Shown here: piece after piece, positions 35,002 through 44,057 of the stretch
How the letters are laid out: every line of letters begins with the position of its first letter
Position numbering within the stretch: position 1 is the stretch's first letter
NCBI RefSeq assembly: GCF_000013745.1
Contig: NC_007925.1
Span: 3,658,001-3,722,000 of the forward strand
Reading direction: 5' to 3'
DNA length: 64,000 bases
Source of the DNA: Rhodopseudomonas_A palustris_F
GTDB taxonomy: Bacteria; Pseudomonadota; Alphaproteobacteria; Rhizobiales; Xanthobacteraceae
Position numbers and translations under genes: made by a program
Notes under the pieces: generated by a model
The model's database searches: none
The model's input: the letters and a program-made list of their open reading frames with translations, nothing else
Told to the model about the DNA's origin: nothing

Positions 35002-35925
35002 CTACTCTGTGGCGCCCTCAGCGGCAGGTGCGGGCTGCGTCGGTGCCAACTGAACCGGGGCCGTCGCGCGCGGTTTCGGCGCCGGCGGCTTCTTTGCCGC
35101 CGGCTGCGGCGGGCGCGCCAAAGCCTGGGCATTGGCGGCAGGCGCCGCCGGACGCGCCGAGGCTGACGGCTCCGGCGTCATGATGGTCACCGGCGGGATC
35201 GACGCCGAGGTGGGGAAGTCCGCGGTGGTCGGTTTGCCGGTCGGCAGCGACGGCGGCAGCGCGGCCAGCGCGGGAGAGTTCGCCGGCGCGTTCCAGGCCG
35301 CCGCGTAACGCAGCACCAGGCCCTCATAGACCCGCTCATCCATGTTGGCGGCGATCTGATTGTGGTCGGTCAGCGATGTATAGGCTGCGCACTCGTTGGC
35401 CTGGCAGCGATCGCGGGCCATCAGCACATAGGCGACCAGACCATAGCGGTCGCGTTCGAGCGAGCGCCGCAAGCGCTCCAAATCCGGAGTCATGACCTTG
35501 TTGGCCGCGGCGACGTCGCCCATTGCGGTCAGCCGTGCGATCCGGCTCGCGGTGGCGCCGACGGCGGCCGCGATGGTATCGGGCGAGCCGAACAACTGCT
35601 TCTCACACCCGGCCAGCACCGCTTCGCCGGCCAGTTCGTCGAGGCAGGCCAGAGCCGGCAACGCCGCGTTGGCGGTCTCCGGTGCATTCGCCGGCCGTGA
35701 GGAGCCTTCGCCGGGGCCGAAGCCGCGGATGGTGGTCGCCGCCGCGGTCCCGATCGCCAGCAGGGCGATCACCGCGAGCGCGGCGTTGGCCACCGATTTC
35801 TGGGCCCGCAGCAGCGTCACGAACAGAATGATCGCGAAACATCCGGCGGCTGCGATCGTCAGCCAGATCGGAAAGCTCGGCTGGCGCCACAGCTGATCGA
35901 TCGAATTTGCCCAAGCCCAATTCAT
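35002..35925 (-). CDS. Hypothetical membrane protein with proline-rich tail
   Basis: Not assigned to a known family. The 307-residue protein has two N-terminal membrane helices (about 18-40 and 45-66). A soluble helical domain with four to five Cys (about 85-220) follows, and then a long Ala/Pro-rich tail (from about 225 to the end). The Cys pairs in ALACLDELAGEAVLAGCE and RDRCQANECAAY suggest a periplasmic, disulfide-bonded domain. The ATG at 35925 (MNWAWAN) is preferred over one six codons upstream. Confidence 0.75.
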   Translation of the reverse strand: MNWAWANSIDQLWRQPSFPIWLTIAAAGCFAIILFVTLLRAQKSVANAALAVIALLAIGTAAATTIRGFGPGEGSSRPANAPETANAALPALACLDELAGEAVLAGCEKQLFGSPDTIAAAVGATASRIARLTAMGDVAAANKVMTPDLERLRRSLERDRYGLVAYVLMARDRCQANECAAYTSLTDHNQIAANMDERVYEGLVLRYAAAWNAPANSPALAALPPSLPTGKPTTADFPTSASIPPVTIMTPEPSASARPAAPAANAQALARPPQPAAKKPPAPKPRATAPVQLAPTQPAPAAEGATE

Positions 35926-36010
35926 ACGCGTTGTCCCCTGCACGTCGCGTCGACGAGAGTGCGGTCTTGCAGGTCAATTATGCGCAAGTTTTGGCGGCCA
36001 GAAACAAGAC

Positions 36011-36039
36011 CGGCCGCATTCATGTGAAGAATGCGGCCG
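36011..36039 (-). terminator. Probable terminator hairpin after the 63-residue gene
   Basis: An 11-base-pair stem CGGCCGCATTC/GAATGCGGCCG with a seven-base loop, 38 bases past the stop at 36077. Only a weak T-rich stretch follows on the minus strand. Confidence 0.5.
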
Positions 36040-36076
36040 ATGGTCCTGAAACGAGACGATTTTAGTTAAGACGAGA

Positions 36077-36268
36077 TCAGCAGACGTCGAGTTGGCTTTC
36101 CTTGGCGACCCGCTCGAAGGCTTCGGTCGAACTCTTGATCCGATATTGGAAGTCGTCGCCCTCGGTGGGAAGCAACCGGATCACCTCGTAAATGCCGCTG
36201 GCAGCCGGGCGGGCCACATTACTGGCGGTAAAATACACATTTTCTCCGACGATAAACTTATGCTTCAA
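36077..36268 (-). CDS. Small conserved hypothetical protein
   Basis: A 63-residue protein of unknown function. It begins MKHKFIVGENVYFTASNVAR and contains GIYEVIRLLPTEGDDFQYRIK, a pattern suggesting a small beta-barrel (SH3-like or KOW-like) fold. Composition is balanced and unlike a chance antisense frame. A GAGAGGATCG ribosome site precedes the ATG. It stands alone between a terminator hairpin and a gene-free gap. Confidence 0.7.
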   Translation of the reverse strand: MKHKFIVGENVYFTASNVARPAASGIYEVIRLLPTEGDDFQYRIKSSTEAFERVAKESQLDVC

Positions 36269-36522
36269 CGATCCTCTCCATCACGCAACGAGAATGCCGG
36301 CCTGCCCCAGCCCCGCGGCAGTTCCGGCCGATAGCTTGGGTTGCATATAGCACGCAGGACGGCTTTTTGGCCAGTTGCATACCGGCATGGCAAATGCTCG
36401 GAATTTGCAGCCATTTCAGTATGATGGGTGTTTTTTATCAGGTCATATGGATTCCCTGGCGAAGCCGTGGCCGCGACCCCTTCGCAGCTCCGCCGAGCGG
36501 CGCTTTACCAAGCGTTAAACGT

Positions 36523-37179
36523 TCAATCCTGCTCGAACTTGTCGATCACCAGGGTCTCGGCACGCCCAGCTTCGGTCCACTGCCGAAATGCCGGAAGCGC
36601 GGTCATCGCCTCGACGTAGCTGCGCAGCTCGCCCGGCATGTCGATCGCATAGGTCAGAAAGCGATGCACCACCGGGGCATACATCGCATCGGCGGCGCTG
36701 AAAGCGCCGAACAGATACGGGCCGAGCTGGCCGTAGCGTTGCCGGCACTCCGACCAGATCTGTTGGATGCGCGCAATGTCGGCCTGCGCCGCCGCCGAGA
36801 GCGGCTTGGCGCCGACCGGCCGATGCAGGTTCATGCCGCATTCGTTGCGCAGCGCCGGAAAGCCCGAATGCATCTCCGCCGACACCGCCCTGGCATGGGC
36901 ACGGCGGGCGCGGTCGTCCGGCCACAGCTGAGCTTGGGGAAATCGCTCCGCGGCGTATTCGATGATCGCCAGCGAATCCCACACCGTGATGTCGCCATCG
37001 ACCAGCACCGGAACTTTGCCGGCCGGACTGACATCGAGAATTCGCTGCTTGTCGGCGGCGCCGGTGTAGAGCGGGATCACCACCTCGTCGAAGGCGATGT
37101 CGGTCGCCTTCAACGCCAGCCAGGGCCGCAGCGACCACGACGAATAGTTCTTGTTGCCGATCACCAGAATGAGCGCCAT
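36523..37179 (-). CDS. Glutathione S-transferase family protein
   Basis: A 218-residue cytosolic GST. The thioredoxin-like N-terminal domain starts MALILVIGNKNYSSWSLRPW (likely catalytic Ser) and includes SPAGKVPVLVDGDITVWDSLAI, the glutathione-binding loop. An all-helical C-terminal domain follows (about 90-218). This start sequence marks a widespread proteobacterial GST subgroup with no settled substrate. The ATG at 37179 is favoured over one eight codons earlier. It is divergent from the DUF3253 gene. Confidence 0.9.
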   Translation of the reverse strand: MALILVIGNKNYSSWSLRPWLALKATDIAFDEVVIPLYTGAADKQRILDVSPAGKVPVLVDGDITVWDSLAIIEYAAERFPQAQLWPDDRARRAHARAVSAEMHSGFPALRNECGMNLHRPVGAKPLSAAAQADIARIQQIWSECRQRYGQLGPYLFGAFSAADAMYAPVVHRFLTYAIDMPGELRSYVEAMTALPAFRQWTEAGRAETLVIDKFEQD

Positions 37180-37291
37180 CACCGATCTCCTTGCGGCGCG
37201 CAATCTGCCACGCGATCCCCGACGCGATCAACCCGGCCCGGCAACCAAGGCAGCGCTTGCGGCGCGCGGCGCGATGCGCCACTGCAGGCGG

Positions 37292-37567
37292 ATGACCTTG
37301 CAAGATTCGAAGTCCTCTCCCGCCCCGTCGCTCGACGATGCCATTCTGAAAGTGCTGGCGGACGCCGGCAGCGGCACGCTGAGCGCGCCGGAAATCGCCC
37401 ATGCGCTGGCGCCCGACGGCGACTGGCACGGGCTATTGATGCCGATCCGCCGCAGCGCGGTGGCGCTGGCGCTGGCTGGCCGGCTGGTGATCTACCGCAA
37501 AGGCAAGCCCGCCGACCCGAGTGATTTCCGCGGCGTCTATCGGCTCGGCCTGCCCCGCCACGATTGA
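37292..37567 (+). CDS. DUF3253 domain protein
   Basis: A 91-residue protein that matches the small winged-helix-like DUF3253 family: DDAILKVLADAGSGTLSAPEIAHAL, then LMPIRRSAVALALAGRLVIYRKGKPADP and a final GVYRL. Function is unknown; the fold suggests nucleic-acid binding. An ATG at 37274 is an in-frame alternative. It converges on the YdcF gene with 16 bases between stops. Confidence 0.78.
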   Translation: MTLQDSKSSPAPSLDDAILKVLADAGSGTLSAPEIAHALAPDGDWHGLLMPIRRSAVALALAGRLVIYRKGKPADPSDFRGVYRLGLPRHD

Positions 37568-37583
37568 GCGCTGAGCGCTATGG

Positions 37584-38378
37584 CTACGGTCCCGGCATCA
37601 GTTGGCTGCTCCGCCCGGCCAACCGATAGGCGATCAGACCAACCCACTCGTGGACTGCGACGTCGGTCCGCGCCAACCCGGCGCTGAGCCTATCGAACGG
37701 CATCGCCGCATCAATCCAGCCGCGGGTGCGCCAATCGACCGGATAGGCCTCGACATCGAAGCCGACCGCACGGAACGCGGCGATCGACCGCGGCATGTGA
37801 AACGCCGAGGTCACCAGCAGCCAACGCTCGCCGGCGGCCGGTGTCACCAACGCCCGGGTGAAGGCGGCATTCTCCGCCGTGGTCCGCGAACGGTCTTCCA
37901 GAACGATGCGTTCGGGCGCGATCCCGAAGCTATGCAGCAACCGGCCGGCGATCGGCGCCTCGGCCACCGGCGCCTGCAACAGGTTGGCGCTGCCGCCGCT
38001 GAACACGATCCGCGCGTCGGGAAACCGCCGCGCCAACTGCAACATCACCACGATCCGCTCCGCCGACGCATCGAGTTCCAGCGCATTGCGCGCCGTCGAG
38101 ACCTCGGCATCGATGGAGCCACCGAGAACGATCACGCCATCCGGCGCGCGGCCGTCTGCCTGCCAGGCCGGAAACCGCTCGGTGAGCGACAGCAGCAGCA
38201 CATTGCCGAGCGGCGAAAACCCGGCGATCAGCAACAGCGCCAATCCCAGCGTCAGGATGCGCAGTCCGCCGCGGCGCCAGCGGGTCGGCAGCAGCACCGC
38301 GCCGAGCACGCAGATCATCACGATCGCGTTCGACGGCACCGCGAAGAATCCGACGATTTTGGAAGCCGTGAAGAACAT
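37584..38378 (-). CDS. YdcF/ElyC family membrane protein (DUF218)
   Basis: A 264-residue protein with two N-terminal membrane helices (about 10-30 and 37-62) and a periplasmic DUF218 domain. The domain shows GVIVLGGSIDAEVS, RIVFSGGSANLL and the diagnostic ENAAFTRAL-type stretch after EDRSRTTAENA. The family includes ElyC and SanA, linked to envelope polysaccharide or lipid-carrier metabolism, but the activity is not settled. The aldo-keto reductase gene lies downstream on the same strand only after a gap, so no operon is claimed. Confidence 0.88.
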   Translation of the reverse strand: MFFTASKIVGFFAVPSNAIVMICVLGAVLLPTRWRRGGLRILTLGLALLLIAGFSPLGNVLLLSLTERFPAWQADGRAPDGVIVLGGSIDAEVSTARNALELDASAERIVVMLQLARRFPDARIVFSGGSANLLQAPVAEAPIAGRLLHSFGIAPERIVLEDRSRTTAENAAFTRALVTPAAGERWLLVTSAFHMPRSIAAFRAVGFDVEAYPVDWRTRGWIDAAMPFDRLSAGLARTDVAVHEWVGLIAYRLAGRSSQLMPGP

Positions 38379-38431
38379 CGTTCAGCCGACCCTGCTGCGA
38401 CGAAACGGCCGCCGTGGCCGCTGGCGGTTGC

Positions 38432-39250
38432 TCAATCCCATTTCGGCGCAAAGCCGACATTGGTGAGCCGTCCCTTGGGGCTCGCCATCGCAAAGATTTC
38501 GCGCATCTCCTCCTCGCTCAGTTCGAAATCGAAAACCCCGATGTTTTCCGACAACCGTTCGATTTTCGAGGTGCGAGGGATCGCCACAATGTCCTGTTGC
38601 ACGATCCAGCGCAGGCAAACCTGCGCCGCGGTCTTGCCGTAGCCGGAGCCGATCCGGATCAACGTCTCGGCGTTCTTGGCGCGGCCCTTGGCGATCGGGC
38701 TGTAGGCCACCACGGCCATGCCGTGATCGAGGCAGGCGTTGATCACCTTGGTCTGATCGAGATAGGGGTGATACTCGACTTGATTGCACACCAAAGGCTG
38801 CGTGCAAAGCGTGACCGCCTGTTCGATCAAAGCGACGGTGAAATTCGACACGCCGATGTGCTGGGCCAACCCGAGTTCCTTGGCCCGGGCGAGCCCACCC
38901 AGCGTCTCCGCCAGCGGCACATGCGAGTTCGGCCAGTGCAGCAGTAACAGATCGACATCGGACATCCGCAGCTTCGACAGGCTGTCCTTGGTCGAGCGCA
39001 ACAGATCGTGCGGCGCAAAATGCGTAGTCCAGACTTTGGTGGTGACAAACACGTCGTCGCGGCGGACCCCGGAGGCGCGCAGGCCTTCGCCGACCTCGCG
39101 TTCGTTCTCATAGATCTGCGCGGTGTCGATGTGGCGATAGCCGAGCCGGAGCGCCTGCTCGACAACGCGCGAGCAGATCCGCCCGCTGAGTTCCCAGGTC
39201 CCAAGGCCGAGCACCGGGATCTTTGCGCCGTGGGCTTCAACGAATTGCAT
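38432..39250 (-). CDS. Aldo/keto reductase
   Basis: A 272-residue NADPH-dependent TIM-barrel oxidoreductase, 2,5-didehydrogluconate reductase-like. The catalytic tetrad is visible: Asp in GYRHIDTAQIYENE with Tyr, Lys in VTTKVW, and His in LLLLHWPN. The cofactor region VAIPRTSKIERLSENI is near the C-terminus. The substrate is unknown. The ATG at 39250 was selected over an upstream in-frame ATG at 39343, which overlaps a region without protein character. Confidence 0.92.
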   Translation of the reverse strand: MQFVEAHGAKIPVLGLGTWELSGRICSRVVEQALRLGYRHIDTAQIYENEREVGEGLRASGVRRDDVFVTTKVWTTHFAPHDLLRSTKDSLSKLRMSDVDLLLLHWPNSHVPLAETLGGLARAKELGLAQHIGVSNFTVALIEQAVTLCTQPLVCNQVEYHPYLDQTKVINACLDHGMAVVAYSPIAKGRAKNAETLIRIGSGYGKTAAQVCLRWIVQQDIVAIPRTSKIERLSENIGVFDFELSEEEMREIFAMASPKGRLTNVGFAPKWD

Positions 39251-39349
39251 ATCGCCAGTCCGTTCAGCCGAATGCGCCGCCGTTTGGCGGGGCCATGGAT
39301 CATCGGCGATCTGCGTTAATGGCCGATGAAGGGCTTGCAGCATGGCACG

Positions 39350-40771
39350 CTAACTCAGGCCGAACCACAACGTGGCGATGCCGAGGAACGAGAAGAACCC
39401 GACTACGTCGGTGATGGTGGTGACGAAGGTGCCGGACGCCACCGCGGGGTCGGCGCGCACCCGCTCCAGCACCATCGGAATCAGGATGCCCCCCAAGGCG
39501 CCGGCCACCAGATTGCACAGCATGGCGAGCCCGATCACCACGCCGAGCCCGGGGATCTTGAACCAGGCCACCGCCGCGACTCCGGTGATGACGGCAAAGG
39601 CGATGCCGTTGACCAGACCGACCAGGGCCTCGCGCATCACGATGCGATAGGCATTGCTGGCGCCCAATTCGCGGGTCGCCAGCGCGCGTACCGCCACCGT
39701 CATGGTTTGGGTCGCGGCGTTGCCGCCCTGGCTCGCCACGATCGGCGCCAGCACCGCCAGCGCCACCATTTTCTCCAACTGCCCCTCGAACAGGCCGAGC
39801 ACCGACGAGGCCAGAAACGCGGTGGCGAGATTGACCAGCAGCCAGTTGAAGCGACCGCGGGCAATGGTCCAGACGTTGTCGGACAGTTCTTCGTCGCGCG
39901 CGACGCCGCCCAGCGCCTTGATGTCTTCCTCGGCTTCTTCCTCGATGACGTCGACCACGTCGTCGATGGTGATGACGCCGACCAGACGGTTGTCGACGTC
40001 CACTACGGGAGCGGCGACCAGATTGTACTTGCCGAACAGCCGCGCCACCTCCTCCTGATCGTCGAGCACCGAGACCTTGCGGCGGTCCTCGTCGATCAGA
40101 TCGGCCAGCGGCACCTGCCGGCCCGAGCGCAGCAACGCATCGAGCGCCACCGCGCCGTGCCAATGCTGGGCGGCGTCGACGGCGTAGATTTCGTAGAACC
40201 GCTCCGGCAGTTCGGGGGTTTCCCGCATGTGGTCGATCGCGTGGCCAACGGTCCAGTCGAGCGGCACCGCAATGAACTCGGTCTGCATCCGCCGGCCGGC
40301 GGAGTTTTCCGGATAGTCCAGGCTGCGTTCCAGCGCGTCGCGTTCCGCAGGCAGCAGCTTTTCGAGAATTTCGTCCTGATCCTCCTCGTCGAGCGCTTCC
40401 AGCAACTCGACGGCGTCGTCGGAATCCAGCTCGCGCACGCCTTCGGCGACGGTCTGCGGCTCGAGCTCCTCGAGGATTTCTTCGCGGACCGCGTCATCGA
40501 CTTCGTTGAGTGCGGAGAAGTCGAAATCGGCGCCGGTCAGTTCGACCAGGCTGACGCGCTCGTCGGTCTCCAGCGCTTCAATCAGATCGCCGAGATCGGC
40601 CTCGTGCAACTCGGCGACGATTTCGCGCAGAAAGCCATCGTCCTTGGCCGCGATGGCGCGGGCGATTTCGGCGACAAACTCCGGACGGATATCGCCGTCC
40701 TGGTCGCGCATCGGCAGTCGCTCGAGCAACATGTCGGCGGCGGCACGGCCATCGTCAGCATTGTCGGCCAT
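39350..40771 (-). CDS. mgtE: Magnesium transporter MgtE
   Basis: MgtE is a Mg2+-gated channel/transporter of the inner membrane. The 473 residues comprise an acidic N-terminal superhelical domain (about 20-150), two CBS repeats (about 155-275, including VVDVDNRLVGVITIDDVVDV) and a C-terminal five-helix pore domain. The pore domain has the selectivity stretch APIVASQGGNAATQ. The start ATG at 40771 (MADNADDG) is chosen; the longer frame to 40903 is unlike the family. No magnesium riboswitch was recognised in the 165-base upstream gap. Confidence 0.94.
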   Translation of the reverse strand: MADNADDGRAAADMLLERLPMRDQDGDIRPEFVAEIARAIAAKDDGFLREIVAELHEADLGDLIEALETDERVSLVELTGADFDFSALNEVDDAVREEILEELEPQTVAEGVRELDSDDAVELLEALDEEDQDEILEKLLPAERDALERSLDYPENSAGRRMQTEFIAVPLDWTVGHAIDHMRETPELPERFYEIYAVDAAQHWHGAVALDALLRSGRQVPLADLIDEDRRKVSVLDDQEEVARLFGKYNLVAAPVVDVDNRLVGVITIDDVVDVIEEEAEEDIKALGGVARDEELSDNVWTIARGRFNWLLVNLATAFLASSVLGLFEGQLEKMVALAVLAPIVASQGGNAATQTMTVAVRALATRELGASNAYRIVMREALVGLVNGIAFAVITGVAAVAWFKIPGLGVVIGLAMLCNLVAGALGGILIPMVLERVRADPAVASGTFVTTITDVVGFFSFLGIATLWFGLS

Positions 40772-40936
40772 ACCGCACCTCGCCATGTTGATCGGTTGCG
40801 GATCCTGCACGCCGTCAGGCGAAAATCGCAGTCCGATCGATCGCCCAAGAGTATTTGAGGCAATAGCCAATAGGCGATGCAAAGTGCAATGAAAAATGTA
40901 CAACTGAGATCGAGAAAACCACCACTGGAGCCCGTC

Positions 40937-41707
40937 ATGACCGCGTCACGACTGATCGCCATTGCCGCCCTGCTCGCGGGGGTGACGCCGGCCCAAGCGG
41001 CGGATTGTCCGCGCGCCGGAGCGCTCGGCACCTCGCGGGTTCTCAGCGTCGATGCGGTCACGACGCCACGCGTCGGACTGAAGAGCTTTCCGGAGACGTT
41101 GCCGCTGCAGGACAAGGAGGTGGTGCTGACGTTCGACGACGGCCCCGCCAACACCACCCCGCAGGTGCTGTCAGCGCTGAGCCACGAATGCGTTCAGGCC
41201 ACCTTCTTCATGGTCGGGATCGGGGTTGCGGCACTGCCCAAGCTGGTGCGCAGGGTGGCGGCCGAGGGCCATAGTATCGGCACCCACACCTGGTCGCACA
41301 AGAACCTGAAGAACCTGAAGCCGGAGGAAGCGGCCGAAGAAATCGATCGCGGCATCGCCGCGGTCGAGACCGCGCTGCACGGCAAGGCGAGCCGCGTGCC
41401 GAGTACGCCGTTTTTCCGCTTCCCCTGGTTCGACTCCACGCCCGCACTGCTCGACCAGTTGCAGTCGCGGGGCATCGTGGTGTTCGGTGCGGACCTGTGG
41501 GCCAGCGACTGGAACCTGATGACCCCACAGCAGCAGCTCACATTGGTGACCGGACGGCTCGAAGCCGCGCGAAAGGGCATCATCCTGTTTCACGATCCGC
41601 GGGCGCAGACCGCCGCGATGCTGCCCGATTTCCTGCGCTATCTGCGCGAGAACCACTATCGCGTGGTCCACGTCGTGGCGAAGGCAGAACCCAACGTCAC
41701 GCACTGA
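40937..41707 (+). CDS. Polysaccharide deacetylase, NodB type (copy 1)
   Basis: This exported 256-residue carbohydrate esterase family 4 protein is predicted to remove N-acetyl groups from a glycan. The signal peptide MTASRLIAIAALLAGVTPAQA precedes the catalytic domain. It has the metal and catalytic motifs LTFDDGP and HTWSHKNLKNL (HxxxH). The third motif contains RFPWFDS (RxPY/W-like), and ILFHDP is near the C-terminus. An upstream ATG at 40877 would add a basic leader and is less likely. It is followed 83 bases later by a paralogue on the same strand. Confidence 0.88.
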   Translation: MTASRLIAIAALLAGVTPAQAADCPRAGALGTSRVLSVDAVTTPRVGLKSFPETLPLQDKEVVLTFDDGPANTTPQVLSALSHECVQATFFMVGIGVAALPKLVRRVAAEGHSIGTHTWSHKNLKNLKPEEAAEEIDRGIAAVETALHGKASRVPSTPFFRFPWFDSTPALLDQLQSRGIVVFGADLWASDWNLMTPQQQLTLVTGRLEAARKGIILFHDPRAQTAAMLPDFLRYLRENHYRVVHVVAKAEPNVTH

Positions 41708-41790
41708 GCGCCGGGGCCGGCGCCGGGAGGCGGCTTTGCGGAGATGACGCACAAAACCTTGTGCGAAGTTCTTTGGTTAAGGCCTCGTTC

Positions 41791-43140
41791 ATGGCGCCAA
41801 CTGTAAGTTTCCGGCACAAGGCGGCGGGTCACGGATTGCGGTGTTTGATGTCGGGTAAAGGATCGGTCGGCCAGCGGGCCCGACACTGGGCAACGTTGTG
41901 CTTCGGCCTTGCGGCTGCGACCGGCTGCTTCGGGCTCAATTCGGCATCGGCCGGCGGTTGTCCCGGCAACCCCGATGCGCTCGGCACCTCCCGCACTTTG
42001 GTGGTCGATCCGCGCGAACATCCGCGCATCGGCACCATGCAATATGCCGAAACCTTGCCGCTGCAGGACCACGAGGTGGTGCTGACTTTCGACGACGGGC
42101 CGATTCCGCGTCACAGCAACGAGGTGTTGGAGATTCTGTCCGCGCAATGCGTCAAGGCGACGTTCTTCGTGGTCGGTCGAATGGCCCAGGAGCATCCTCA
42201 GGGCGTCCGCAAGCTGCGCGACGCCGGCCACACCATCGGCACCCACAGCCAGAACCACCCGCTGAGCATGAACCGGATGTCGCTGGAGCAGGCCAAGCAG
42301 GAGGTCGACGCCGGCATCGCCTCGACCGCCGCCGCGCTCGGCGACGACAAGGCGCTGGCGCCGTTCTTTCGGATCCCGGGGCTGCTACGGGCCGCAGCGG
42401 TGGAGGAATATCTCGCTTCGCAAGGCATCCAGACTTGGAGCGCGGATTTTCCAGCCGACGACTGGCGGCACATTTCGCCGGCCCAAGTCTACGACACGGC
42501 GATGCGCCGGCTCGAGGCCAAGGGCAAGGGCATCCTGCTGCTGCACGATATCCAGCAGCGGACCGCGGTCGCGCTGCCGCGTATCCTGCAGCAATTGAAG
42601 GCGCGCGGTTACCGGATCGTCCATGTGGTGCCGGCGACGGCGGAACGGCCGGCAACTCCGACCGAGCCTGGCCAATGGCGTTTGCATCCGATCACCGAGA
42701 CGGTGGCCACCTCGCATTGGCCGAAGGTCCCGCACTTCGTATTTGCCAATGCGCAGATGCTGCCGGCCCCGGTGCTGTCGGAGTCCGATGTGCACGACGG
42801 CGGCCTGGTGGCGCCGGGCTCCAGCCGCCCGCGCCGTCTGGCGCGCGGCGCCGTGCCGCTGCCGGAAGCCGCGCCCTGGCCGCGGCACTGGCCGCTGCAG
42901 CCGACGAGTGCCTCGACCGATATGCCGGTCCCGGCCCGCGACGTCTTCCAGGTTCCTGAGAGCATTCATGCCGAGGTCAAAGCACTGAGCGCGTTGCGGC
43001 GTCACGCCGTTGCAATCGAACCCGCAGCCCCCGCCCCTGATGCGGTGGCGGAGGGCGGACTGCATCGGCGGCTCGATCTGCCCGCGCATCCCAGCGAGCT
43101 CACCAGCCAATCGCGGCGCGCCGAACCCGCGGCGCAATAA
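41791..43140 (+). CDS. Polysaccharide deacetylase, NodB type (copy 2, with long C-terminal tail)
   Basis: A 449-residue paralogue of the preceding gene. Both share the unusual block GTSR-L-VD, ETLPLQD-EVVLTFDDGP. Here the Zn motif is THSQNHPLSMN and the C-terminal motif LLLHDI. A membrane/signal segment lies at about 32-52, so the protein may stay anchored. After the catalytic domain (ends about 285) a Pro/Ala-rich tail of about 160 residues has no recognised domain. The ATG at 41791 is used; another Met 19 codons later is possible. The tandem arrangement indicates local duplication with later divergence. Confidence 0.85.
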   Translation: MAPTVSFRHKAAGHGLRCLMSGKGSVGQRARHWATLCFGLAAATGCFGLNSASAGGCPGNPDALGTSRTLVVDPREHPRIGTMQYAETLPLQDHEVVLTFDDGPIPRHSNEVLEILSAQCVKATFFVVGRMAQEHPQGVRKLRDAGHTIGTHSQNHPLSMNRMSLEQAKQEVDAGIASTAAALGDDKALAPFFRIPGLLRAAAVEEYLASQGIQTWSADFPADDWRHISPAQVYDTAMRRLEAKGKGILLLHDIQQRTAVALPRILQQLKARGYRIVHVVPATAERPATPTEPGQWRLHPITETVATSHWPKVPHFVFANAQMLPAPVLSESDVHDGGLVAPGSSRPRRLARGAVPLPEAAPWPRHWPLQPTSASTDMPVPARDVFQVPESIHAEVKALSALRRHAVAIEPAAPAPDAVAEGGLHRRLDLPAHPSELTSQSRRAEPAAQ

Positions 43141-43153
43141 GCCCGGTGAGGTT

Positions 43154-43528
43154 TCAGTCGGTCACGATCTTCGTCACGCAAATCAGTACGATCAGCAGCA
43201 GGAACATCAGGTCGATATACGACTTCATTTCCCCGCTGCGGCGGATGGTAGAGACATCGGTGATGATCTGCCGGCGAAACAGCGATTCCTCAGGGCCGAG
43301 GCCGAGCATGCCGCCGAGCCGCCGGGCTTCTTTCTCCAGCCGCTCGATCCGGTGGAAGAAACTGAACGAGCGCAGCGCCGACACCGCGCGCATCGCCACA
43401 TAGACGAGAATCATGAACGCCAGGATCGCGCGCTGCTGATACTTGTCCATCGCGTTCAGGCTGTAATAGGCGACCGCCAACAGCACGAAGTTGGAAACGA
43501 AGCGGTTCACATAGCTGAGGAAGGTCAT
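43154..43528 (-). CDS. Small conserved membrane protein
   Basis: A 124-residue protein of unknown function. It has two N-terminal membrane helices (about 8-25 and 33-52), a basic cytosolic amphipathic segment with IERLEKEARRLGGMLGLGPEES, and a C-terminal membrane helix, YIDLMFLLLIVLICVTKIV. The composition is clearly protein-like and it starts at ATG 43528. It ends 13 bases from the convergent deacetylase gene. Confidence 0.78.
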   Translation of the reverse strand: MTFLSYVNRFVSNFVLLAVAYYSLNAMDKYQQRAILAFMILVYVAMRAVSALRSFSFFHRIERLEKEARRLGGMLGLGPEESLFRRQIITDVSTIRRSGEMKSYIDLMFLLLIVLICVTKIVTD

Positions 43529-44057
43529 GGATCTTACAATCGTTGAAGCGGCGGCAGATCGACGTTAAGCAGGTGAAGGTATCCGAGGCATCAGACGCCA
43601 GCGAGGGGCAACCCCCGCGCAGTTCAGCCCAGACCACGGCTGCAATCTTCGCCATTCGGATGAAATATCCGTTATGCGGGCCGGATCGTTTGTCCCCGTT
43701 CCGGACCGCGTGTCAACATTCCATAGCGCGATTTCGTGACGATTTTGCCGAGCCGAAAGCGCAACGTTGCGTCGTGCGGGGCTGCCGAACCCGGCGACCT
43801 GAACCGAGGCCGCAACGCATGAAAAAAGTGATCGAGCTGCCGGTGCGCTCGGAGGGCGGTCTTATTCGTTACGATTTCAATGGCCTATTCGAGTGCAGCG
43901 AACGGTAAGGGGCCAGTCAAACCCAAGCGGTGCTTTTCAGTTTGGATCCTCTTAGAAGTAGGCGCCCCCGTGTGCACCAAACGAGGTGACTCCAGGTTGA
44001 TTTTCGCAACAAGACCGCTATATGACTACTGTAGTCATATGCAGTTGGGTTGTCACT
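43529..44057. other. Gene-poor stretch before the toxin-antitoxin operon
   Basis: About 529 bases with no convincing gene. A 29-codon frame at 43820-43909 (MKKVIELPVRSEGG...) looks protein-like but has no ribosome site or support. The right end holds the 21-base palindrome that precedes the antitoxin gene. Confidence 0.5.
44020..44040 (+). promoter_or_regulatory. Operator-like palindrome of the toxin-antitoxin operon
   Basis: A perfect 21-base palindrome: ATATGACTAC, one central T, GTAGTCATAT. It ends 17 bases before the antitoxin ATG at 44058. Phd/YefM-type antitoxins normally bind such dyads overlapping their own promoter and repress it together with the toxin. The sequence is seen; the regulatory role is inferred. 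Confidence 0.75.

Noticed and set aside
40772..40936. Magnesium riboswitch upstream of mgtE
   Set aside because: No recognisable M-box helices or conserved loops could be traced by eye in this 165-base gap.
43820..43909. 29-codon frame MKKVIELPVRSEGG...
   Set aside because: It looks protein-like but is too short and lacks a ribosome site; mentioned only in the intergenic note.
44022..44057. Earlier ATG for the antitoxin
   Set aside because: It falls inside the operator palindrome and adds residues not seen in Phd/YefM proteins.
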